From positions 1-18,118 of the forward strand of contig DFBG01000170.1 in the NCBI GenBank assembly GCA_002367305.1: a stretch of DNA of 18,118 bases, written 5' to 3'. Each line of letters begins with the position of its first letter. Position 1 is the stretch's first letter. Made by a program: the position numbers and the translations under genes. The notes beneath the pieces are model-generated. The model saw nothing but the letters and a program-made list of their open reading frames with translations, was not told the DNA's origin and searched no databases. Of this stretch, positions 13,375 to 18,118 are shown piece after piece. The DNA is from Actinobacteria bacterium UBA3086 (GTDB taxonomy: Bacteria; Actinomycetota; Coriobacteriia; Anaerosomatales; UBA3086).

Positions 13375-13773
13375 ATGGCTAAAAAGACTGCTGCCAGGAC
13401 TCGCGTGCGTCGCGCTGAGCGCAAGAATATCGCCGTGGGTCAGGCTCATATCAGGAGTACGTTCAACAACACCATCATCAGCATCACGGATCCTCAGGGC
13501 AACGTGATCGCGTGGCAGTCGGCTGGCACGGTGGGCTTCAAAGGCTCCCGCAAGTCGACGCCGTTCGCTGCACAGATGGCTGCTGAGGCGTGCGCCAAGA
13601 TGGCCCAGGAGCATGGTGTCCGCAAGGTCTCCGTGTTCGTAAAGGGCCCGGGCTCAGGTCGAGAGACCGCCGTCCGCTCGTTGCAGGCCGCTGGACTGGA
13701 GCTTTCCAGTATCCAGGACTGCACCCCTGTCCCCCACAACGGCTGTCGGCCGCGCAAGCGCCGACGCGTTTAA
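13375..13773 (+). CDS. rpsK: 30S ribosomal protein S11
   Basis: A 132-residue S11, on the 30S platform near the E site. Family motifs are GQAHIRSTFNNTIISITD, the ARG-like GSRKSTPFAAQMAAEACAKM region, VKGPGSGRETAVRSLQAAGL and the end PVPHNGCRPRKRRRV. It begins six bases after the rpsM stop with only a weak AGGCAGGT purine tract, so coupling to rpsM is likely. Stop is TAA. Confidence 0.98.
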   Translation: MAKKTAARTRVRRAERKNIAVGQAHIRSTFNNTIISITDPQGNVIAWQSAGTVGFKGSRKSTPFAAQMAAEACAKMAQEHGVRKVSVFVKGPGSGRETAVRSLQAAGLELSSIQDCTPVPHNGCRPRKRRRV

Positions 13774-13795
13774 CTTCGGGAGGAAGAACCTAAAG

Positions 13796-14422
13796 ATGGC
13801 TCGCTACACCGGGGCGGACTGCAGACTGTGCCGCCGTGAAGGAATCAAGCTCTTTCTCAAGGGCGATCGCTGTTACAGCGATAAGTGTGCTATTGAACGC
13901 CGTCCGTATCCTCCTGGCCAGGCCGGGAAGAGGCGTCCGCGCGATTCAGAGTATCGTGTTCAGCTTCGCGAGAAGCAGAAGACGAAGCGTATCTATGGAC
14001 TGCTAGAGAAGCAGTTCCGTAGCTACTACGAGCTGGCTAACCGCCAGACAGGCATTACAGGTATCAACTTGTTGAGACTTCTCGAAACACGTCTCGACAA
14101 TGCTGTCTACCGTCTTGGCTTCGCCAAGTCGCGCGACGAGGCTCGTCAGGTCGTCCGTCACGGTCATATCACCGTGAACGATGGCCGTGTGAACATCCCG
14201 TCGTATCGTGTTCGCCCCGGCGACGTGATTGCGGTCGCGAACAAGTCCAAGGACCTCGTCGTCATCAAGACGGCACTCATCTCCTCGGAGAAGATTGAGG
14301 TTCCGGGCTGGCTGGAAGTTGACATCGAGAAGCTCGCCGGCAAGGTTCTGTCCATGCCGGAGCGTGAGCAGATCGACGCTCCCGTCCGCGAGCAGCTCAT
14401 CGTCGAGCTGTACTCCAAGTAG
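13796..14422 (+). CDS. rpsD: 30S ribosomal protein S4, zinc form
   Basis: A 208-residue S4, a primary 16S-binding protein that starts 30S assembly and is often the autoregulator of the alpha operon (family knowledge). It has an N-terminal zinc site, Cys9, Cys12, Cys26 and Cys31. The S4 RNA-binding domain follows: LLRLLETRLDNAVYRLGFAK and RQVVRHGHITVNDGRVNIPS. GGGAGGA at 13778-13784 lies 11 bases ahead of the ATG. Stop is TAG. Confidence 0.98.
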   Translation: MARYTGADCRLCRREGIKLFLKGDRCYSDKCAIERRPYPPGQAGKRRPRDSEYRVQLREKQKTKRIYGLLEKQFRSYYELANRQTGITGINLLRLLETRLDNAVYRLGFAKSRDEARQVVRHGHITVNDGRVNIPSYRVRPGDVIAVANKSKDLVVIKTALISSEKIEVPGWLEVDIEKLAGKVLSMPEREQIDAPVREQLIVELYSK

Positions 14423-14454
14423 GCCAGAAGCCGTAGGCCAAGGAGGCTTAATAG

Positions 14455-15393
14455 ATGACAGAGTTCATGAGGCCCCAGGTGACCGTAGAGCAAGTAGGCG
14501 ACCGTGTAGCACGGTACGTCGTGGAACCGCTGGAACGTGGTTTCGGCTACACGCTGGGCAACTGCATGCGTCGCGTATTGTTGTCGTCTCTTCAGGGCGC
14601 AGCAGCCACCTCTATCAGGGTGGAGGGCGTGCAGCATGAGTTCGCCACGATCGATGGCGTTCGTGAGGACGTCACTGACATCGTGCTCAACGTGAAAGAA
14701 CTGGTGTTCCGCGAGACCGGTATCGGTGCGGGCGACGCTGTTGCGACGCTCTCAGCTGCCGGACCCTGCGTGGTCACTGGTGGAGACCTCAAGGTTCCCG
14801 CTGAGTTCGAACTGGTGAACCCCGAGCAGGTCATCGCAACCCTTAACAAGGATGCGAAGCTTGAGATGGGTATTCGTATCGGTGTCGGACGCGGTTATGT
14901 GTCCGCCGATCGCAACAAGCGAGCCGAGGATCCCATTGGTGTCATCACGATCGACTCACTGTTCAGTCCGATCAGTCGTTGCACGTACGTGGTGGACAAC
15001 ACCCGTGTCGGTCAGCGTACTGACTATGACAAACTGACCCTCGAGGTCGAAACGAACGGTGCCATCGATCCAGGTGACGCAGTTGCACGTGCGGGTCGTG
15101 TCGTGAACGAGCACACCCTGCTCTTCACTGAGCAGGCCGCCACCGAGATGCCCGAGGAGGGTATCTTCTCGGCAGTCGTCGAAGAAGGCGACACAGTGAT
15201 GGAGACGCCAATCGAGGAGTTGGATCTTTCGGTCCGTTCCTATAACTGCCTCAAGAGGCAGGGCGTCAACACCATCGGGCAGCTGAACGAGTGCTCTGAA
15301 GCGGATCTTCTCAATATCCGCAATTTCGGTGCGAAGTCGATCGAAGAAGTGAAGGACAAGCTCCAGCAGATGGGCTTGGGACTCAAGCAGTAG
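14455..15393 (+). CDS. rpoA: DNA-directed RNA polymerase alpha subunit
   Basis: A 312-residue alpha subunit, complete with both domains. The N-terminal dimerisation domain has EPLERGFGYTLGNCMRRVLL (residues 24-43) and continues to about 230. A short acidic linker leads to the C-terminal domain, where LSVRSYNCLKRQGVNTIGQL places Arg261 at the position of E. coli Arg265, the UP-element DNA contact. The final helix includes NFGAKSIEEVKDKL. AAGGAGG (14440-14446) precedes the ATG by eight bases. Stop is TAG. Confidence 0.98.
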   Translation: MTEFMRPQVTVEQVGDRVARYVVEPLERGFGYTLGNCMRRVLLSSLQGAAATSIRVEGVQHEFATIDGVREDVTDIVLNVKELVFRETGIGAGDAVATLSAAGPCVVTGGDLKVPAEFELVNPEQVIATLNKDAKLEMGIRIGVGRGYVSADRNKRAEDPIGVITIDSLFSPISRCTYVVDNTRVGQRTDYDKLTLEVETNGAIDPGDAVARAGRVVNEHTLLFTEQAATEMPEEGIFSAVVEEGDTVMETPIEELDLSVRSYNCLKRQGVNTIGQLNECSEADLLNIRNFGAKSIEEVKDKLQQMGLGLKQ

Positions 15394-15409
15394 TGGGAGA
15401 GCGCAAACA

Positions 15410-15763
15410 ATGAGACACCTCAAGAAGGGCCGGAAACTCGGCACCGACGCGAGTCACACGAAGGCGATGAAGCGGAGTCTCGCAATCGCACTGTTCACCA
15501 ATGAGCGCATCAAGACCACCGAGGCTCGCGCCAAGGAGGTCCGCACGCTGGTCGATAAGATCATCACGTGGGGCAAGAAGGGCGACGTGCATTCTCGTCG
15601 ACTGGCCCTCGCTGAGATCGGCGACCGCGAGCTGGTGCACAAGGTGTTCGCTGACATCGCACCTCGGTTCGAGGACCGTCCGGGTGGATACACTCGGATC
15701 TTGAAGCTCGGTCCGCGTAAGGGCGACAACGCCCCCATGGTCATCATGGAGCTGGTCGACTAG
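15410..15763 (+). CDS. rplQ: 50S ribosomal protein L17
   Basis: A 117-residue L17, at the solvent side near the tunnel exit. It begins MRHLKKGRKLGTDASHTKAM with the typical ALFTNERIKTTEARAKEVR and ends RILKLGPRKGDNAPMVIMEL. GGGAGAG just after the rpoA stop serves the ATG at 15410. It is the last gene of the ribosomal array; hairpins and a terminator follow. Stop is TAG, and its G is the first base of the next hairpin. Confidence 0.98.
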   Translation: MRHLKKGRKLGTDASHTKAMKRSLAIALFTNERIKTTEARAKEVRTLVDKIITWGKKGDVHSRRLALAEIGDRELVHKVFADIAPRFEDRPGGYTRILKLGPRKGDNAPMVIMELVD

Positions 15764-15804
15764 ATCACGCTTCGCGTGGATCGTGCCGTCGGCGTAAAGC
15801 CGAC
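15763..15804 (+). other. Two tandem hairpins after rplQ
   Basis: The first pairs GAT (15763-15765) with ATC (15780-15782) and CACGC (15766-15770) with GCGTG (15774-15778), with a bulged G at 15779 and a TTC loop. The second pairs GTCGGC (15788-15793) with GCCGAC (15799-15804), a perfect six-pair stem with a GTAAA loop. Neither has a T tract. They may protect the 3' end of the ribosomal mRNA or help the downstream terminator. Confidence 0.45.
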
Positions 15805-15823
15805 CTGAGCATATGACAGGAGG

Positions 15824-15857
15824 GAGGGCCTCGCACTTGGTTGTGAGGTCCTCTTTT
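15824..15857 (+). terminator. Intrinsic terminator between rplQ and the ECF operon
   Basis: GAGGGCCTC (15824-15832) pairs with GAGGTCCTC (15845-15853), nine pairs with one G-T wobble; AC (15835-15836) with GT (15843-15844) extends it past a two-base bulge around a TTGGTT loop. TTTT (15854-15857) then CGTT follows. This is the clearest rho-independent terminator in the window. The T tract is short, so it may be leaky. Confidence 0.7.
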
Positions 15858-15898
15858 CGTTCCCAAATGACATGGGCGGAAGGGGGTTCGATGAACCG

Positions 15899-16711
15899 AT
15901 GATCAGATTCGACGAGGTTACATACACCTATGCCGGGGCGCCGCGCCCCGCAGTCCGAGAGCTCACCCTGCAGCTCAATCCGGGTGAGATCCTGGCTGTC
16001 CTCGGGGCGAATGGTTCCGGCAAGTCCACCCTGGCCTGTCTCGTGAATGGCCTGCTGTTGCCGGCCTCGGGCCGCGTCTCCGTCGCGGACATGGACACTG
16101 CCGATGAGTCGACCATGTGGGATGTTCGCTCTCAGGTGGGACTGGTACTACAGGATCCGGACGATCAGATCGTCGGCACGGTCGTGGAGGAAGACGTCGC
16201 CTTCGGGCCTGAGAATCTCGGGGTCGAGTCCGCGGAGATACGTGTCCGTGTTGATGAGGTCTTGGCTATTGTGGGTCTCACTGGATTCGAGCGACGAGAA
16301 CCGCATCTCCTATCTGGTGGACAGAAGCAGCGTTTGGCTATCGCTGGTGCTCTTGCCATGCACCCTGACTATCTGGTGCTGGACGAACCGACTGCCATGC
16401 TCGATTCGGCCGGCCGTGAGTCCGTACTCGCACTCATCGAGCGCCTCAGGGCGCAGGGTGTAGGCATCCTTTTCGTCACGCATCATTTGGCCGATGTCAT
16501 TCACGCTGATCGCGCGATCGTGCTGGATGAGGGCAGGGTCGCCTTCACGGGAACGCCCATCGAGCTTCTCGGCCAGGAAGAGGTACTTGCCTCGTGTGGC
16601 CTTGAGGTTCCTCCGTTGCAGCGTGTGGAATCCACGCTTCGCGCCGCTGGACTGCCGCTTCCCACCGGACCGCTCGCGGTCGAATCGATCGTGGAGGCCC
16701 TGTGCAACTGA
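15899..16711 (+). CDS. ecfA1: ECF transporter ATPase, EcfA1 (CbiO family)
   Basis: A 270-residue ABC ATPase that powers energy-coupling factor importers of vitamins and metals. Walker A GANGSGKST is at 36-44, the Q-loop Gln85 sits in LQDPDDQ (84-90, the ECF-typical form), the signature LSGGQKQR at 138-145, Walker B YLVLDEP at 158-164 with Glu163, and the switch His195 in THH. The frame also opens at ATG 15872, but no Shine-Dalgarno lies ahead of it. I prefer ATG 15899, with GGAAGGGGG at 15878-15886, although the gap is long (12 bases). It follows the terminator closely with no evident promoter. Stop is TGA. Confidence 0.93.
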   Translation: MIRFDEVTYTYAGAPRPAVRELTLQLNPGEILAVLGANGSGKSTLACLVNGLLLPASGRVSVADMDTADESTMWDVRSQVGLVLQDPDDQIVGTVVEEDVAFGPENLGVESAEIRVRVDEVLAIVGLTGFERREPHLLSGGQKQRLAIAGALAMHPDYLVLDEPTAMLDSAGRESVLALIERLRAQGVGILFVTHHLADVIHADRAIVLDEGRVAFTGTPIELLGQEEVLASCGLEVPPLQRVESTLRAAGLPLPTGPLAVESIVEALCN

Positions 16712-17538
16712 GATTCGCAGATGTGAGCCACATCTATGGCATCGGTACGCCTTATGAGCAGGGCGCGCTCGAAAACGTCTCCTTCACCGTGGAGCCAGGA
16801 ACGCTCACTCTGGTCTTGGGTCCCACCGGTTCAGGTAAGTCCACCATGCTGAGGTTGGGTGCCGGGCTCTTGGATCCAACCGCAGGGCAGGTCTCGGTGG
16901 GAGACTCCGGTGCTTGGGATACGCCATCGCCGGGTACGGTGGGGCTCGTGTTCCAGCGGCCTGAGACACAACTGTTTGCTGAGACCGTGCTGAGTGATGT
17001 GGCATTCGGGCCCACTAATCTGGGGCTTGACCGAGATCGAGCGCGTGAGGCTTCGCGTGAGGCGCTCGTCTCCGTCGGCATGGATCCCGAACGCTTCGGC
17101 GACCGTTCTCCATTCACACTTTCAGGCGGTGAGGCACGTAGGGCGGCACTTGCGGGAGTGCTCGCCTTGAAGCCGCGTTTTCTCCTGCTCGATGAGCCTA
17201 CGGCCGGGTTGGATGCCACAGGCCGTCATGCTCTGCACCAGGCGATTCGCGGAGTGCGAGACAGAACCGGGGTCGTGGTCGTCAGCCATGATGCCGAGGA
17301 GTTCCTGGGAGTGGCGGATCAGGTGCTCGTATTGACTGAAGGTCGAGTTCACTTCTTGGGTACGCGTGAGGAGGTGCTCGCCGATCCTCTTGTCCTTGAG
17401 GTGGATGATCTGCGCGCCCCCGATGTGCTGCGCGTGCAGATGCTTGCCCGAGACAGGGGACTCGATATCGGAGCATTCAGTCTGGATCCGGAGATCGCCG
17501 CACAACGCATTCTCCAAGTCGGGCGGTGGGGTCGATGA
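16702..17538 (+). CDS. ecfA2: ECF transporter ATPase, EcfA2 (CbiO family)
   Basis: A 278-residue second ECF ATPase, partner of EcfA1 in the heterodimeric motor. Walker A GPTGSGKST is at 40-48, Gln85 in FQRPETQ, the signature LSGGEARR at 140-147 (Glu where EcfA1 has Gln), Walker B FLLLDEP at 160-166 with Glu165, and the switch His196 in SHD. The GTG at 16702 overlaps the ecfA1 end by ten bases, and GGAGG (16693-16697) inside ecfA1 supports it. Its TGA overlaps the ecfT ATG (ATGA). The order matches ECF operons after rplQ in Firmicutes and some Actinomycetota. Confidence 0.93.
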   Translation: MQLRFADVSHIYGIGTPYEQGALENVSFTVEPGTLTLVLGPTGSGKSTMLRLGAGLLDPTAGQVSVGDSGAWDTPSPGTVGLVFQRPETQLFAETVLSDVAFGPTNLGLDRDRAREASREALVSVGMDPERFGDRSPFTLSGGEARRAALAGVLALKPRFLLLDEPTAGLDATGRHALHQAIRGVRDRTGVVVVSHDAEEFLGVADQVLVLTEGRVHFLGTREEVLADPLVLEVDDLRAPDVLRVQMLARDRGLDIGAFSLDPEIAAQRILQVGRWGR

Positions 17539-18118
17539 GACCGCCGGTTCCGTTCGGACAGTATGTTCCTGCAGACTCCATCGTGCATCGGCTAGAGGCA
17601 CGAGCCAAAATGGGCATCGTGTTCGCCTATGCCATCACGCTCTTCATGGTGGACGGGTTTGCGGGCATGGCTCTCGTCGCCGTGCTGGCTGGACTTGCGA
17701 TTCGTGCATCGAGAGTCCCGGTACGCCTGGTGCTCCGGGGCCTGCGCGCCGTTCTATTCATACTGATGTTCACCCTTCTTGCTCATGCGATCCGCATCAA
17801 CCCGGCTACGGTTGCTCTCGTCCGCCTCGGTCCGATTGCGATCGATCCGGATGGTCTGAGGACCGGCGCATTCTTTGCGGCGCGCATCGTTCTTCTGGTG
17901 CTTGGAACCTCACTTCTGACGCTCACCACGACACCGGTTCAGCTCACCGATGCCCTCGAACGCATCATGCGCCCCTTGGCGCGATTCCGTGTGCCGACGG
18001 GGGAGATTGCGATGATGCTCACCGTGGCGCTGCGATTCATACCCACCACCGCCGAGGAGGCCGAGAAGATCGTGGTCGCCCAGACGGCTCGTGGGGCCAG
18101 GTTCGATCGTGGCGGTCC
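17535..18118 (+). CDS. ecfT: ECF transporter transmembrane coupling protein EcfT (3' truncated by window)
   Basis: An open frame of 194 codons runs off the window end. It starts at ATG 17535, overlapping the ecfA2 stop by four bases. The N-terminal SIVHRLEARAKM matches the family's conserved HRLDPRTKL-like motif, and hydrophobic segments follow near residues 26-56, 66-88 and 110-130. The cytoplasmic part has TTTPVQLTDALERIMRPLAR, VALRFIPTTAEEAEKI and Gln-Thr-Ala-Arg-Gly (183-187), the first Ala-Arg-Gly coupling motif that contacts the ATPases. EcfT joins the ATPases to exchangeable substrate-binding S components; no S component is in the window. Confidence 0.93.
   Translation, partial: MRPPVPFGQYVPADSIVHRLEARAKMGIVFAYAITLFMVDGFAGMALVAVLAGLAIRASRVPVRLVLRGLRAVLFILMFTLLAHAIRINPATVALVRLGPIAIDPDGLRTGAFFAARIVLLVLGTSLLTLTTTPVQLTDALERIMRPLARFRVPTGEIAMMLTVALRFIPTTAEEAEKIVVAQTARGARFDRGG

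Noticed and set aside
15872..15898. Earlier ATG start for ecfA1
   Set aside because: No Shine-Dalgarno site precedes it, and the GGAAGGGGG that serves the later ATG would fall inside the coding sequence. It cannot be fully excluded because the gap to the later ATG is long.
15838..15903. Small TTG-started frame after the GGAGGGAGGG tract, overlapping the terminator
   Set aside because: The purine tract is part of the terminator stem, the frame is about 20 codons, and nothing supports its translation.
1..18118. Mobile elements, CRISPR arrays, tRNA/rRNA genes or an undescribed defence or metabolic system
   Set aside because: All protein-coding space is filled by recognised housekeeping genes; I saw no transposase, integrase, direct-repeat array or tRNA-like fold.

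Overview
The window is a housekeeping block: the end of tuf, then the S10, spc and alpha ribosomal-protein clusters fused into one co-directional array, followed by the start of an energy-coupling factor (ECF) transporter operon. All genes are on the + strand. I see no mobile element, CRISPR array, tRNA, rRNA or transferred island, and no new protein system. The less ordinary content lies in the spacers and in codon choice.

Organism: G+C looks like the high fifties. The proteins look like a deep-branching Actinomycetota. The tuf-rpsJ junction, the zinc-type S14, S4, L24 and L36, and ecfA1-ecfA2-ecfT directly after rplQ fit a Coriobacteriia/Anaerosomatales-like bacterium; a GC-rich Firmicute is the main alternative. 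This placement is inference from gene order and protein flavour, not from a database search.

Layout: 1-25 tuf tail; 65-5345 S10 cluster (rpsJ rplC rplD rplW rplB rpsS rplV rpsC rplP rpmC rpsQ); 5406-12433 spc cluster (rplN rplX rplE rpsN rpsH rplF rplR rpsE rpmD rplO secY adk map); 12469-15763 alpha cluster, with a probable promoter of its own (infA rpmJ rpsM rpsK rpsD rpoA rplQ); 15763-15857 three hairpins, the last an intrinsic terminator; 15899-18118 ecfA1, ecfA2 and a truncated ecfT. No stretch of 300 bases lacks a gene; the longest spacer is about 140 bases.

Together the genes make most of the ribosome's primary and secondary binding proteins, the RNA polymerase alpha subunit, initiation factor 1, the SecY channel, adenylate kinase, methionine aminopeptidase and the shared energising module of vitamin/metal importers. 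Two things stand out: 24 of the 34 visible stop codons are TAG, and most spacers longer than about 35 bases hold a hairpin just ahead of the next gene's Shine-Dalgarno site.
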